DNA of 64,000 nt from Leishmania martiniquensis (GCF_017916325.1 NC_090147.1:97501-161500); one strand, 5' to 3'; shown: positions 1 through 10,644, counted from the first letter of the stretch. Program-made: numbers and translations. Notes: generated from the sequence alone by a model not told the origin.

Positions 1-1
1 T

Positions 2-160
2 GAGGAGGTGAGCGAGAAAGAGTTGAAGAAGCTGAGCAGGGAGCAGGCCAAGTACGCGAAGATGTACGACGAGTTCCTCAGCAAGGGTGGCGAGCCTTGG
101 CTGCTGGAGCAGGAGGCAGAGCTGGCCACTATGGTGGCCAAGCTCGAAGGGGACAAGTAG
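2..160 (+). CDS. C-terminal end of an unidentified protein (5' truncated by window)
   Basis: An open frame enters at the window edge (first complete codon at base 2) and runs 52 codons to TAG at 158-160. The visible tail is highly charged and predicted helical, rich in Glu and Lys, and ends KLEGDK. Codon use fits the neighbouring plus-strand genes. Too little is visible to assign a family. It is the upstream member of the same plus-strand array, followed by a 1.3 kb spacer before the helicase gene. Confidence 0.7.
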   Translation, partial: EEVSEKELKKLSREQAKYAKMYDEFLSKGGEPWLLEQEAELATMVAKLEGDK

Positions 161-1482
161 GCGCCGCTAATAATGCTCTCACTGACGGAGCAGCGCCGCA
201 CGCATTCAGGTAACTGGACAGCGCGCAAACTGGGGAAGAAGGGATAGGGGATATCGGTGTAAGCCGGCCCCTTTCCCGCCTCTGCATAAATCTGCCGGTC
301 TCGACATCACGCGCACGCTCATGATTGAACTAACGGCGGGGCGGAAGGCAGCAGCTTCATGGGCAAGGTGAATTTCGTGAAGGCCACGACGGCGGCATCG
401 GTGTGTGTGTGGGCGTGGGTGGGTGGGTGTGTATGTAAAGGGGAGTGGGGGTTGTAGAGGCTCACCCGTGTCTGTCTGTGTGAGCGGCGAATGTTCTGAG
501 GACGGAAGCGACGGGGCCGTGTGCTGGTCTGAAGTCGTGGACGAAGTGGTGACTTGGTGAAGGGAGTAAAGAAAAGCGGAGGGGGAAGGGGGAGGCCGGG
601 TGCCCGGAGGCAGATCGCCGTGCTAAAGAAGTGCACCGCCCTCCCCCCCCCACGCACGCACACAAATACACGTCAACGCAGACGGTAACACCGACGAGAA
701 AAAAGGGAGAGGGGGTGAGCAGAGTGCTGTGCTCTTTCCTCTCCACCCGCAGACACACACACACACCTACACGATGGTGTCACGTGAGGGGTGCGAGCAC
801 ATCGATGCTGTCTGTGCTTGTCAGTCTGTGCGCCTGTCAGGCAGCGGACGAGCTGGCGGATACCGATGAAAGACATGCCCTGGGGGGGCGAAGGTCGACA
901 GCAGACCGACGCCATCCATCGAATAGACTCGTGGCTCGCGGCTCACATCTGCACGGGAGGTGCCAGAGACTCTGTGCTCATTTCTTTCATGCCCTCCCTC
1001 CCCCTCTCCTCTTGGGGCTGCGCACCTTTCCGCGCACCTGCATGTCGGCGTCAGCCCCTATGGCGTCAGGGCACCCGCGCACCGCTGTGCGGGCACTCAA
1101 AGCCGAAGAGGAAATGAGAGGCAGCGGGCCTTCAGGGCAGCCCCGACGCAACAGGCCCAAGGGAGGTCACTGAGCGGCGGAAAGCACGGTGAAAACCTGG
1201 GACCGCCCCTTTCCAGTGCTGCGCGCATACGCTTGGGGTGCCTCTCTGCACGTCCTCGCAAGTGAGCAGCGTGCGCCTGAGCGTCGGCGGCGTGGCAGAC
1301 GTGCAGCCGCACACAGGAGGAGGAAAAGATGACGAGCCATCATGGGCAGAGGAGTCGGGAGAGTAGTCCCCTTCGAAATGCCGGTGCGCCACCCCAACCC
1401 CTTCCCTCACACATCTTTGCCTTCACCTGCACGCGCCTCCCTCCACACCCGCACAGTCCCCCTCCCTCCAACATCCTTTCTC
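161..1482 (+). other. Spacer between truncated gene and helicase gene
   Basis: No convincing gene. It holds GT/CA runs near 400-440 and 750-770 and a strong pyrimidine block near 985-1012. A second pyrimidine-rich stretch at about 1390-1482 leads into the helicase start. ORFs of up to 180 codons here translate into His/Pro/Thr/Arg-rich, low-complexity peptides typical of read-through of such tracts, so I do not call them. Confidence 0.7.
1387..1456 (+). promoter_or_regulatory. Putative polypyrimidine tract and trans-splice acceptor for the helicase gene
   Basis: A C/T-rich stretch ends in CGCACAG with AG at 1455-1456. Using it gives a 26-nt leader before the ATG at 1483. The next AG (1487-1488) lies inside the second codon and would skip that ATG. 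Inferred from sequence pattern only. Confidence 0.45.
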
Positions 1483-4400
1483 ATGCAGGGCCCATGGACC
1501 TCTTGGTCGTTCTTCGCGCCCCTGCGAACGGTGTCGAGCAGCCGTGCCCGCTTTGTTGCACACCACAGGCTCACTCGCTGGGGCAAGCCAGCGGCGTGGC
1601 CATCGCTTCTTGCAAGAGGGCAGGCTTACAGAGAAGCTGTCTTGGCCACATCACGTCGCAGACACCGCTGTGTCTGTGGCTACAGCCCTTCAACGTCAGC
1701 GACTGCTTTTCGGCCAACAACGCTGCTGCTGTGCTCGCGCCATCGGCGTGAAGCGCCTGTGAGCGGCCGTGGCAGTTCGGCACCGCCTGCTGCACCTTGC
1801 TCAGAGCGGACGCTGGCACCCTCTGCAGCATCGCAACCCAACCAGCACACAGCTGAGCTGCTGCGCAGCATTGCGCGTCGTGGTGGGGGGACCGTGCGCC
1901 GTGCACGGCACGGCACTCCCGTCGCTACGGCAGCTGCCCTATCCGCCCTGCTCCGCCCCACCAAATTGCCGGCAAAAAAAGAGGCGATCGGCAGCGCTGG
2001 CGGGACTTTGCCATCGGCCCCCGCGTCGGGTAAGCGAACCGAACGAGTCACAACGGGGTCACCCCTACTGCGTGTATTTGACGCCGCACCCGCGCCCCTC
2101 CCCACGGTGCCGCCCCGGTCGCTTGACCCCGAGTCATCCCCCTCCGCCGGCCCTATTGCCAAGAAGCTCTCCGGTGCCGGCACCCCACGCGCGGAGAAAA
2201 AAGCAACCCCAGCGGCAAGCGCTCTAGCCAAAACTTACGTCGCAGCAGGTGATGCGGCCCCTTCAGTGCCCAAGTCGACTCCGCCGTCGCGAGCACTCCT
2301 ACACAAACTGCTCTACACCATTCGGGCTGACAAGCGAATCCGGTGGGACACCCTCTCTCGGCTACATCCTGAAGTCCTCCGCATGCCTCTCTACGCGTGC
2401 CGCCACGAATGGTGTGAGGACTACTGCGCTCGCGGAAGTGCAACGCCAATGGTCGCGCTCGCGACGACCGATTCTGCCGCCACATCATCTTCGCCTGCGG
2501 CGTCGGTGGCCACAACGGCTGCGTCGCGTCGCAAGCGCCTCGATCCGCGGCACCGGCTGCCTCCGCTGCTGCTCTGTGCTGCGTCCACCGGGACCGGCAA
2601 AAGTGTGCTCATCCCGCTCTACGCACTCGACGCGCATTGGGCCGTGCTGGAACAGCGACTGGTGCGGACGATTGAAGCCTACGACAGTGCCGCTACGATA
2701 GAGGTCGTGGAAAAGATGCGAGGCAACTTGTCTTCTGCGCACGTGTCTCTGCTTTCTGCCACGGCTGCACAGCAGTCAGAGGCTGCGGAAGCGGTCAGCG
2801 TTGCTTCGCAGCCTTTCCCCCTGGACTCGCAGGAGAGCTTCATACGCGAGTTCACGGCTTGTAGCCGGCTGCGCATTGTTGTGAGCCAGCCAACCCGCGT
2901 TGCGTGTGCGGAGCTTGCGGCGTACACAAGCTTGCTCTTGGACTCCAGTCGCACCGGTGTCAGGGGCAATGGCAGCTTCGCTGCCACGCCCGGCGGAGGA
3001 GGCCTCAGTAGCGACGCCGACCAGCGTCTGCGGGGCCTTCCGCCACTAGGGAGGCGAGTGGGGTTCGCTGTCGGCGGTGAGTCGTGTTTCTGCCGGGAAA
3101 CAGAAATTGTCTTCGCCACCCCGGGCTACGCTCTCAACGCACTGCAGCTTTCCCATCCCCAGTCGTCGCCGTCGCTGTCGCCAACCACGCTCGTGGTGGA
3201 TGAGGCACACTGTCGCGACGTAGAAACGGATGCCTTGCTGGCCTGGATGAAGATGTCGCGAGCATGCAGGCCAGGCGCGGATGCGTCGGCATTGGCTGCT
3301 TCAACGACGTTGCCGGTGCTGCGGCAGTACTATGTGCTCTCCGCGACCATGAATCTGCAAGCCATGGACGCCTATCTCTGCCGAGGGCTTCAGCACGGCA
3401 ACAGAACTGGGTCCGACGCCCAGCCGGTGCGACAAGAAGGCGGCGCTCGAGGGCTTGCGCGCACGGTCGCCGACGGCGACGCGCTGCCCGCGAATGCCGA
3501 GGAGGCGGACCGAGTCCCTGAGGGCGCGCCGCTTCTGCTTCTCTCGCCAATGCAACGCTTGCATGTGCGGCGGTGGTGGCAAAGAGGGCAGCCGTGTGGC
3601 CATGGCGCACAGATCGATGGAGCAGACGCGGACTCCGCCGTCGCGCGGGCGGTGGCGACGGATAGACGCGTTCGCGCAGCCGTCCTGCAGCTCGTGGAGG
3701 CCTCTGAAGGCTACGGCGAATGCGATGACGGTGCCCGAGGCGACCCTCTGCCCGTCGACGGCGCCGCGACGATGGCGAGCGAGCCGCCCGCCGGCAACTC
3801 TGCCCAAAGCACGGCGGGAGTCGTCTTTGCCAGCGGCGCCCAGGGCCTCGCAGGAATCACGGCAGCAGCCGAGTCATCACTGATGTCGCCTTCCGGCAAC
3901 CCATCGGAGCTCCGCAGCGCTGACGGGGAGGCCATTGTCATTGCCACGAAGCCGTACCGCGTGGAGCGCTATTTTGTCGACGATCTCGATCCCGTGGACG
4001 GCTGCTTCGCGAGGTCACAGGTGCTCTTTGATGAGGCGGCACGCCGCCACGCTGCGACTACCCCACGGGCTACATCGGCTCGCACTCCTTCCCATGCAGC
4101 AGCGGGCGCGGTTAGCGCAGGTCGAAGAAGCGGAAGGCAACCCGTGCAGGGCGGCACCGCAGCTCCCACCGCGTCCGCCGCCGGAGTGACCCAGTGGCCG
4201 AGCGGGGGCTTTCCAATGTGCCTCACAGACGACGGCGCCGCGCTGCGAGCTCGACTAGTAGACCTGCACGGCACGCGTGCTGCCTCGTATGCCATGCTCA
4301 GCACCCACGCGCGCGCGCTCGTGGAGCTCATTCTACAGCTTCTGCAGGCCGCACGGTATCGATGGATCGACGGCGCGGCAGCGTCCGGCGCCAAACCCGC

Positions 4401-7400
4401 GACCCCCTCGACACCCCAATCACCAGGCAGCGAGCAGCTGTATCACGCTGGTGCCGCTGCCTGCGAGCCGGGGCGAATGGCTACCGAAGTCGCAGATTTG
4501 TCAGCGATGGCGGCCCCAATCACGGTGCTGGTGTTCGTCGCTGGCATCGGGGAGCTGCACCAGATCATGCTGGCTCTCGAGCGGCTGTGCGACACTGTGC
4601 AGCCCTCATCTTTGGCGACGTCCCAATCCACGCACGTTGCGGACGCGAGCGCGCCCTCGACCCTCGTGCTGCGCCACGGCGCCGAAGTCTTCTCCGTCGG
4701 CCTTCTCCACTCCACAGCGGTTGGGAGTCCGCAAGAACAATTGAGGGCGACGGAGCGCTCAGGGGCACCGTTGCGGCTGCTCCTCTCCACCAACGTTGCT
4801 GAGAGCTCCCTCACGATTGCGAACACCCGCATTGTGGTCGACACGTGCCTCGAGCGTCGCATCAGCATCGACGACGTCACCGGCGCTGCGCAAGTACTGA
4901 CAGCCTTCGCCTCTCCCAGTGGGCTGCGGCAGCGGTGTGGGCGGGTAGGCCGAACTGGCGATGGCGTTGTGATTCACTTGGCGCCCCGACGGTTTGTGCT
5001 CCCGCAAGCCCTTCCGAGCCCGCCGCCATCGATGCAGGCGGCGTTCCCCCCGTCCTCCACAGCCGGCACGTCCGAGCCGCCGCCCGCTACGCTGGCCCTC
5101 GAGGCCCTGCCCGATGGCGCCGCGACGGTGCTGCTGCGGCTCAAATTTCTCTTTGCGAAGGTAAGTGACGCCCTGGCGGCTCTGCCATCGCCGCCGAGTG
5201 CTTCAGCGACGCGGCTAGCTTTGCAGCAGCTCGTGGACATGGATCTCCTCCTCTTGCCAGAGGTGGCAGAGACATCGACGGCGAAGGAAACGGCTCGTGA
5301 CTCAGCCTATGCCGAACCGTGCGTCGCCGATAATGCGGCGGCCCTCGACAGTGATGGCAGCACTCTTTTTTATCTACTTGACCGCAGCGTCTTCACCCCG
5401 AAGGGCCACTTCGTGGCCAGCCTGCCGCTGCCTTACGAGCACGCCACCCTCGTCTATCATGGCCTTCAGTTCCGCTGCGTCGAAGACGCGCTGATGATAG
5501 CGTGTGCCATGACTGTCCCGTCCCTATTTCTAACGCCGCGCGTGTCGTCCCGAAGCACGATCCAGGTAGGGTCTCGGCGCAGCACACACTCCGACTACGC
5601 CACATCGCGATGGGACGTAGACAGGAAGGCGGCCCTCTCGCCACTCGAGCAGTACTATCGGCACCTCTGGGCTCAGCGTCTCTTTGCCGGCTTTCTCGCG
5701 CGCCCGGCGGGGCGCCCCGCTGCCTCGCCGTCTGGTGGCAACGAAGCATCCGCCCATTGCCGGCGCATCGGCAACAGCTCGTCGAGCGACGCGGACGAGC
5801 ACGCGGGGCATCTGAGTGAGCCGCTCGTGCTGCGTGCGGTGCTGCGGCAGTGGTACTCTTTTTCCAACGTGGACGACTGCATTCGACTGCAGAACGCCCA
5901 CGGCCTCAACCGAAGTGCCATGCGCCAAGTGGATAATGCAGTAGCCCAGACCTGTGGGCGGCTGATTCGCATGCTGCTGCCGGCTCACACGGGGCCGGAG
6001 GACGACGCCGAAGCAGCAGCGGATGCCGGGGCTGCCAAGCGCTTCGTTACCGAGGACGCAGAAGCCGAGGTTGATTTCAGCGCCTACGTGTGTCACGCAG
6101 GTGCGCCGGCAGCGTGGAGCACCAGCGGCACGCCGACGCGCGGTGGTAGCGGCAGGGGCAGCGCTGTTGACTGCATACCATTTTGTCAAGGATGGCCCCC
6201 GGAAACTCGTGCGCAGCTGCTGCGCTCACTGCGCCGCCTCCAGCGAGTCGCTGTTGGCCGTGTGCACCTGCACCACACCGAACTGCGGCAGCGCTACGGC
6301 CTGCCGCAGTGGTGCGACAGCGAAGAGCAGCGGATACAGCTTTGGGGGCGACCGTATCTGTATCACCGCGCAGCGGATCGCGCCGGCTCTCTTTGTGGTG
6401 GGCGAGGCCTTCCTGAGGAAACGCGAGAAGCGCCAGAGGCAGTGCGGCGACACCCCTGCTTCACATACTGGGCCGATGGCTTGCCTGCCTTGCGATCACA
6501 CTACCCCTCCCTCTACGCGCAGCAGCGCGTAGAGTCGCTCTTTGTGGACGGCGCTATCACCTCATCGCGCTCGAGTGTGCCGCCGCCTTTGTCCACACGG
6601 GTTACCCGGTCAAAGGTGCCCGTCTACCGCCCACCAGCGCCCCCACCGCCCATCCCACCCGTGGTCTTCGTCATGGGGCGCTCCGAGGATCGACTGTGCG
6701 CCGCCTTCGTTGCCGCCTTCGGTCATCGCACGTTGCGTGGCGAAGATGGTGGGCACCGCTTCCACCACCGCCGGCTGCTGCGCAACGCGCAGACGATGGG
6801 CAACGACGAGGAGCACGTCTGCAGTTTCCATATAGATGTACAGCAGCAGCAGCAGCAACCAGAATTCGCATCGGCGTCAGTGTCTAGCGGAAACACAGCG
6901 AACGTGCCAGGCATCCTCCACGGTACGGCGGGTGTGCAAGAGGGCGGGGGAAGTGCTAGGAAACCACCAGCGCGCGCCGCGCCACTGCTTCCGTCGCCCA
7001 GCTCCTATGACTTCCTCCGCGCATCAGGGGTGACGTCGAAGTCGGTGGAGGAAGCTCTCTCTCCATACCTGCGTGGCGCTGGTCTTCAGCAGCTGGAGCT
7101 CTTCCAGAGCAACCGTCTCGCCGTGGCGGCTCGCTTCGCCAGCGACGGATTCAGCAGCCTCTTCGACAGCGTCTCTCCCGGCTCCTCCGCCGCTCTCCCC
7201 GCCAATGTCGACCCTGCCAAGAAGGCAGGCGAAGAGGGCAGTGGCGTGGGCGCTAACGGCAGCGGCGCCACCTCTATGCAGGAAGCTGCACCTGTGCGGG
7301 ATGGACGGCGCGCCACGGCAGGAGGCGCGAGGCGTGCTGAAGGACAGTCTGGTGTCTCGAATGCCGAAGCAACGCCGTCCAATACTCGATCGGTAAGTGC

Positions 7401-10128
7401 AGAGGGAGCACATGCGCCGCCAGCGGACGATCTGCTGAAGGCGGTGGTGCTCCCGTCCCGATTCCGATACACCGTCGCAGGAAAGCCCACGCAGGCAGCG
7501 GCATCGTCAGCCCACGACACCTCTGCTGGAGGAGGTCATCCCTACGTGCACCTGGCTCCCTTCGGCGTCAGCCTCCTGACTGCTGCTGCCGCCGGCACCG
7601 GCGGGGGGGGCGGGGGCAGAGGTCTTGGCGGCCTCCAGCGTATACCCTTGGCCGGGGCTCCCAGCTCTGGACTCAGCTCGCGGACTGAATCCGCCCAGCC
7701 GTCGTCGCCATTGGCCGAGGCACACTCCTCCTCAGCCTCGCTCGCGCGACATGCCGGCTCAGGTGGGGACGACGGACGCAGCGTGCGCTTCTCCGAGGTC
7801 TCTCTACCGTCCAACGCTGCGGCGCCGCAGTCGACCCCCGGCAGCGTCGACACCTCAGCTACAACAACAACTACGTGCATCACTTGGCCCAACAGCCTTG
7901 GTGTCCCCGGCCGATCCGTCAGTCGTGCTGCCGTGGAAGCCTTGGGGCTGGCAGACCTCTTCCCCACACCGCCCCCACCGTCGTATAATGTGTCGCCGCT
8001 CCACAGCCGCGGAACACAGATGTCTATCGGCAGTGGCGAAGACGCTGCCGCCGGCCCTGCAGCCTCGTCAGCGGCCGAGATCTTACCGCCGGCAGACGGC
8101 GCGGCAGCGCCGCCAGCGCTGACGATCAGTGTCGTGCCCCCCATCTACATCACGCGCAGCATCACGTGGAAGGTGCCTCTACCTGCCCTCATACCCACCG
8201 CCGCCTCAATGGCGCACGCCGCGCGCGATGGTAGCCCCGACTCTGCAGAGCCCCCAGTGCACTACTGTGTCCTGTGCAACCACATCTACTCTAGCCATAC
8301 TGCCCTTCACCAGCACTACCGCTCTGCCAGCCACCTTGAGCACCTCTACCATGCAGTTCAGCTCGGACTTCGCCGTGAGCACATACAGACGCTGTACGGC
8401 TGGGCTCCACGGGTCGCTGGTGGCGGTCAGTCCGCAGGCCCAATTGTAATGTCCACGAGCGATCACCCGGGCTCCGCCGAGGGCAAAGGCAGCAGCGGCA
8501 GCCCGCCTCACCACGCGCTATCTGCCGCTGCCTCGCTCCCGTTGGTGTCGCTGCTCTGCCTGCGGAGTGCCACCCGCCTACCGCTTACCCAGCACGTCTA
8601 CCCCTGCGTGGTCAGTGCGCAGTCGTTCCTGAACTGCCTTCAGTGGTCCTACGGCGGCCCACCACCGTCGCATCACGAGCACCATGTCGCTGACACTCAC
8701 AAGGCGGAGGGGGGAGGAGCAGGGGCCGACCGTGCCACGCCGCTCGCGGTGGCTGGCAGCCTTGTAGCGCTGCAGAGCGTCACCGACGTTCTTCCCCCGC
8801 CGCACCTGCGGCAGTCGACTGGGGCAAGCCGGTACCGTGGTGGGGCTGGCATGAAGGCGGCGCCTCCGGCCTCATCGGTCGACGCAGAAACGCTTTCGGC
8901 TCACCATGTCTGGGTACTGAACTTGTCAAACAGTGCTGACGTGATTGCGGCGTCCTCGGCAACTGCTCGCCCACCGATGTCAGCACTGCTTGTGGTGGCC
9001 GGCTATCTCGCCACTGCCTCGCCACGGGCCGCGGTGGCGCTGCTGCTTAACGGGGCTCATACGCACCTCCACGCGGTGATGCTACACGGCTTGGGCGTGT
9101 GGCGGCTGCCGACGCCGCTGCCGATGCAGGCGTACATGGGCCTCCTGGAGCATATCGTAAGCGGCGGCGGTTGGCCTGGTGTGTTGATACCGCTGACGAG
9201 CAAGTCGCCCGACAGCAGGCAGCGAAGGGTGCGTGCCGCTCCATCCCCCGGGACGCACGGCCCCTCTGATGGGCTGCACTGGTGCGTTCCAGAGGCGGTG
9301 TGCCCCCTGACCACAGGCGAGCACTGCTGCAACCCGTCGAAGGGCGAGCGCACGGTCGGCTGTGATGCCGTCGTGGAGGCCACGCTGCTTCTTGCCCTTC
9401 ACGAGTATCTGCAGGCACGCCGCAACATGGTCACCCTGGCCGACTACGTGGAGCGCGTGATGCGCAAACTTCAAGCATCTCCGTTCGTTGTGCCCAGCAC
9501 CCGCGCAGTGGACGAGGTGGCGCATCCACCACGACCCCTGGCAGCAGCAGAAGTGCTGGCCGGCTACTTCAAGCGCGTTCGCCGTGGTCAAACCATTCAG
9601 GAGCTGCTGCGTGACCTGGGATGCGTCTTCGCGACACCGCCGCGTGCTCTGGCGGCGCTCATGCGACCGGCGACTCCGCCCACTTCTGCCAAGGATGCCG
9701 AGGGGCGCGGCACTGCTGCGCAAGGCGGGCTGGGCGAGGTCCACAGCCGCGAGGCGTCTCTGTCGCCTACTGCGGCGCTGTCGAAGCGGCTGAGCTACCG
9801 CGCACTGAACGCCGAAGGGGCAGCGGTGGAGATGATGTTTAGGGTGCCGCCAGCGCTCCCGTCGCGGCTACCGCCGGTCGCCTTCGCCGCTCAGCTGCGT
9901 CAGTTCTACGCCGACCGCCATGCGCACCGCTGGGCATTGACGAGGCCGGCGTCCGCGAAGCCGACACGCACGGGTAGCCCCGTGGCGCCCACGTCCCAGT
10001 CTGAGGGCGAGAGGCTCGCCAAAAGTAAGTTGCATACGCTCTATGCCCGCGAGGGTGCCGGCCGCCTACGCAGGCTCCGCAAGGGCACCGGTGTCACTGA
10101 TGATGAGGAGAGCCAGCCGCAGTTTTAG
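1483..10128 (+). CDS. Giant DEAH-box (DExH/RHA-type) ATP-dependent RNA helicase with U1-type zinc finger
   Basis: A 2881-residue protein from ATG 1483. All DEAH-family motifs are visible: motif I GTGKS (residues about 370-374), Ia VVSQPTR, motif II DEAH (573-576), motif III SAT (620-622), motif V LLLSTNVAESSLT, and motif VI RQRCGRVGRTG (about 1149-1159). A long helical stretch consistent with the HA2 region follows. Near residues 2262-2284 there is a C-x2-C-x12-H-x5-H finger of the U1/matrin type, which in other proteins binds double-stranded or structured RNA. Between these lie long Ser/Ala/Gly-rich inserts and a short poly-Gln (about 6841). ATP-driven RNA or RNP remodelling is expected; the specific pathway cannot be read from sequence. 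The frame stays open to an ATG at 1342, but the extra 47 residues are translated pyrimidine tract, so 1483 is preferred. An out-of-frame ATG at 1494 complicates the start. Confidence 0.9.
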   Translation: MQGPWTSWSFFAPLRTVSSSRARFVAHHRLTRWGKPAAWPSLLARGQAYREAVLATSRRRHRCVCGYSPSTSATAFRPTTLLLCSRHRREAPVSGRGSSAPPAAPCSERTLAPSAASQPNQHTAELLRSIARRGGGTVRRARHGTPVATAAALSALLRPTKLPAKKEAIGSAGGTLPSAPASGKRTERVTTGSPLLRVFDAAPAPLPTVPPRSLDPESSPSAGPIAKKLSGAGTPRAEKKATPAASALAKTYVAAGDAAPSVPKSTPPSRALLHKLLYTIRADKRIRWDTLSRLHPEVLRMPLYACRHEWCEDYCARGSATPMVALATTDSAATSSSPAASVATTAASRRKRLDPRHRLPPLLLCAASTGTGKSVLIPLYALDAHWAVLEQRLVRTIEAYDSAATIEVVEKMRGNLSSAHVSLLSATAAQQSEAAEAVSVASQPFPLDSQESFIREFTACSRLRIVVSQPTRVACAELAAYTSLLLDSSRTGVRGNGSFAATPGGGGLSSDADQRLRGLPPLGRRVGFAVGGESCFCRETEIVFATPGYALNALQLSHPQSSPSLSPTTLVVDEAHCRDVETDALLAWMKMSRACRPGADASALAASTTLPVLRQYYVLSATMNLQAMDAYLCRGLQHGNRTGSDAQPVRQEGGARGLARTVADGDALPANAEEADRVPEGAPLLLLSPMQRLHVRRWWQRGQPCGHGAQIDGADADSAVARAVATDRRVRAAVLQLVEASEGYGECDDGARGDPLPVDGAATMASEPPAGNSAQSTAGVVFASGAQGLAGITAAAESSLMSPSGNPSELRSADGEAIVIATKPYRVERYFVDDLDPVDGCFARSQVLFDEAARRHAATTPRATSARTPSHAAAGAVSAGRRSGRQPVQGGTAAPTASAAGVTQWPSGGFPMCLTDDGAALRARLVDLHGTRAASYAMLSTHARALVELILQLLQAARYRWIDGAAASGAKPATPSTPQSPGSEQLYHAGAAACEPGRMATEVADLSAMAAPITVLVFVAGIGELHQIMLALERLCDTVQPSSLATSQSTHVADASAPSTLVLRHGAEVFSVGLLHSTAVGSPQEQLRATERSGAPLRLLLSTNVAESSLTIANTRIVVDTCLERRISIDDVTGAAQVLTAFASPSGLRQRCGRVGRTGDGVVIHLAPRRFVLPQALPSPPPSMQAAFPPSSTAGTSEPPPATLALEALPDGAATVLLRLKFLFAKVSDALAALPSPPSASATRLALQQLVDMDLLLLPEVAETSTAKETARDSAYAEPCVADNAAALDSDGSTLFYLLDRSVFTPKGHFVASLPLPYEHATLVYHGLQFRCVEDALMIACAMTVPSLFLTPRVSSRSTIQVGSRRSTHSDYATSRWDVDRKAALSPLEQYYRHLWAQRLFAGFLARPAGRPAASPSGGNEASAHCRRIGNSSSSDADEHAGHLSEPLVLRAVLRQWYSFSNVDDCIRLQNAHGLNRSAMRQVDNAVAQTCGRLIRMLLPAHTGPEDDAEAAADAGAAKRFVTEDAEAEVDFSAYVCHAGAPAAWSTSGTPTRGGSGRGSAVDCIPFCQGWPPETRAQLLRSLRRLQRVAVGRVHLHHTELRQRYGLPQWCDSEEQRIQLWGRPYLYHRAADRAGSLCGGRGLPEETREAPEAVRRHPCFTYWADGLPALRSHYPSLYAQQRVESLFVDGAITSSRSSVPPPLSTRVTRSKVPVYRPPAPPPPIPPVVFVMGRSEDRLCAAFVAAFGHRTLRGEDGGHRFHHRRLLRNAQTMGNDEEHVCSFHIDVQQQQQQPEFASASVSSGNTANVPGILHGTAGVQEGGGSARKPPARAAPLLPSPSSYDFLRASGVTSKSVEEALSPYLRGAGLQQLELFQSNRLAVAARFASDGFSSLFDSVSPGSSAALPANVDPAKKAGEEGSGVGANGSGATSMQEAAPVRDGRRATAGGARRAEGQSGVSNAEATPSNTRSVSAEGAHAPPADDLLKAVVLPSRFRYTVAGKPTQAAASSAHDTSAGGGHPYVHLAPFGVSLLTAAAAGTGGGGGGRGLGGLQRIPLAGAPSSGLSSRTESAQPSSPLAEAHSSSASLARHAGSGGDDGRSVRFSEVSLPSNAAAPQSTPGSVDTSATTTTTCITWPNSLGVPGRSVSRAAVEALGLADLFPTPPPPSYNVSPLHSRGTQMSIGSGEDAAAGPAASSAAEILPPADGAAAPPALTISVVPPIYITRSITWKVPLPALIPTAASMAHAARDGSPDSAEPPVHYCVLCNHIYSSHTALHQHYRSASHLEHLYHAVQLGLRREHIQTLYGWAPRVAGGGQSAGPIVMSTSDHPGSAEGKGSSGSPPHHALSAAASLPLVSLLCLRSATRLPLTQHVYPCVVSAQSFLNCLQWSYGGPPPSHHEHHVADTHKAEGGGAGADRATPLAVAGSLVALQSVTDVLPPPHLRQSTGASRYRGGAGMKAAPPASSVDAETLSAHHVWVLNLSNSADVIAASSATARPPMSALLVVAGYLATASPRAAVALLLNGAHTHLHAVMLHGLGVWRLPTPLPMQAYMGLLEHIVSGGGWPGVLIPLTSKSPDSRQRRVRAAPSPGTHGPSDGLHWCVPEAVCPLTTGEHCCNPSKGERTVGCDAVVEATLLLALHEYLQARRNMVTLADYVERVMRKLQASPFVVPSTRAVDEVAHPPRPLAAAEVLAGYFKRVRRGQTIQELLRDLGCVFATPPRALAALMRPATPPTSAKDAEGRGTAAQGGLGEVHSREASLSPTAALSKRLSYRALNAEGAAVEMMFRVPPALPSRLPPVAFAAQLRQFYADRHAHRWALTRPASAKPTRTGSPVAPTSQSEGERLAKSKLHTLYAREGAGRLRRLRKGTGVTDDEESQPQF

Positions 10129-10580
10129 TCACAGCGCGGGAGTGGGGATGAGGAGGGATGACCGATGTCCGCGCCTACCCCTCCTCCTCCTCCCCCCTCC
10201 TCTAACCCTCATGACGTTATGCGCGCATCTGCGCGTGCGGCAGAGTTTCTGGGGGGGACTCTTGCCCTGCTGAGGTGGCTGCGTCTCCGTTGCCTCCCAC
10301 CCCCTCCCTCCCTCCCTCTAATCACAGAGAACGACGCATTAAACTGCACCCGCACGACATGGCATCTGCACCATCAACGCGCAGACTTCTCCGGGGCTCT
10401 CGGCCATCCTCATCTCTTCTGCGCTTAGCGCGTGTGTGCGCCATGGCCCCCCTCCCTCCCTCCCCCCTCTCGATGCGTGCGACTTCTCCCCACCCCCTTT
10501 CCTTTTGCCCGCGATGCACGTCTCGAGGCAGCACCCTCCGTGCACGCACACAAATAGGGCCAGCGAGCGTGAGAGACAAA

Positions 10581-10616
10581 GTCTTCCCCACCCCCGCCTC
10601 GCCGCACGCCTTCTAG
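10581..10616 (+). promoter_or_regulatory. Putative polypyrimidine tract and trans-splice acceptor for the SET-domain gene
   Basis: A pyrimidine-rich stretch ends in CTTCTAG with AG at 10615-10616. A leader of about 35 nt to ATG 10652 would contain one upstream ATG at 10621. Pattern-based inference. Confidence 0.5.
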
Positions 10617-10620
10617 TTCG

Positions 10621-10644
10621 ATGAGTGGCCACACGTCACATTAA
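10621..10644 (+). other. Candidate 7-codon upstream ORF (MSGHTSH) before the SET-domain gene
   Basis: An ATG five bases after the likely splice acceptor opens a 7-codon frame closed by TAA at 10642-10644. This is eight bases before the SET gene ATG at 10652 and in another frame. If the acceptor at 10616 is used, ribosomes would meet this ATG first. Confidence 0.4.

Noticed and set aside
631..1173. 180-codon plus-strand ORF upstream of the helicase gene
   Set aside because: It translates CT/CA-rich spacer into His/Pro/Thr/Arg low-complexity sequence and has no domain-like segment.
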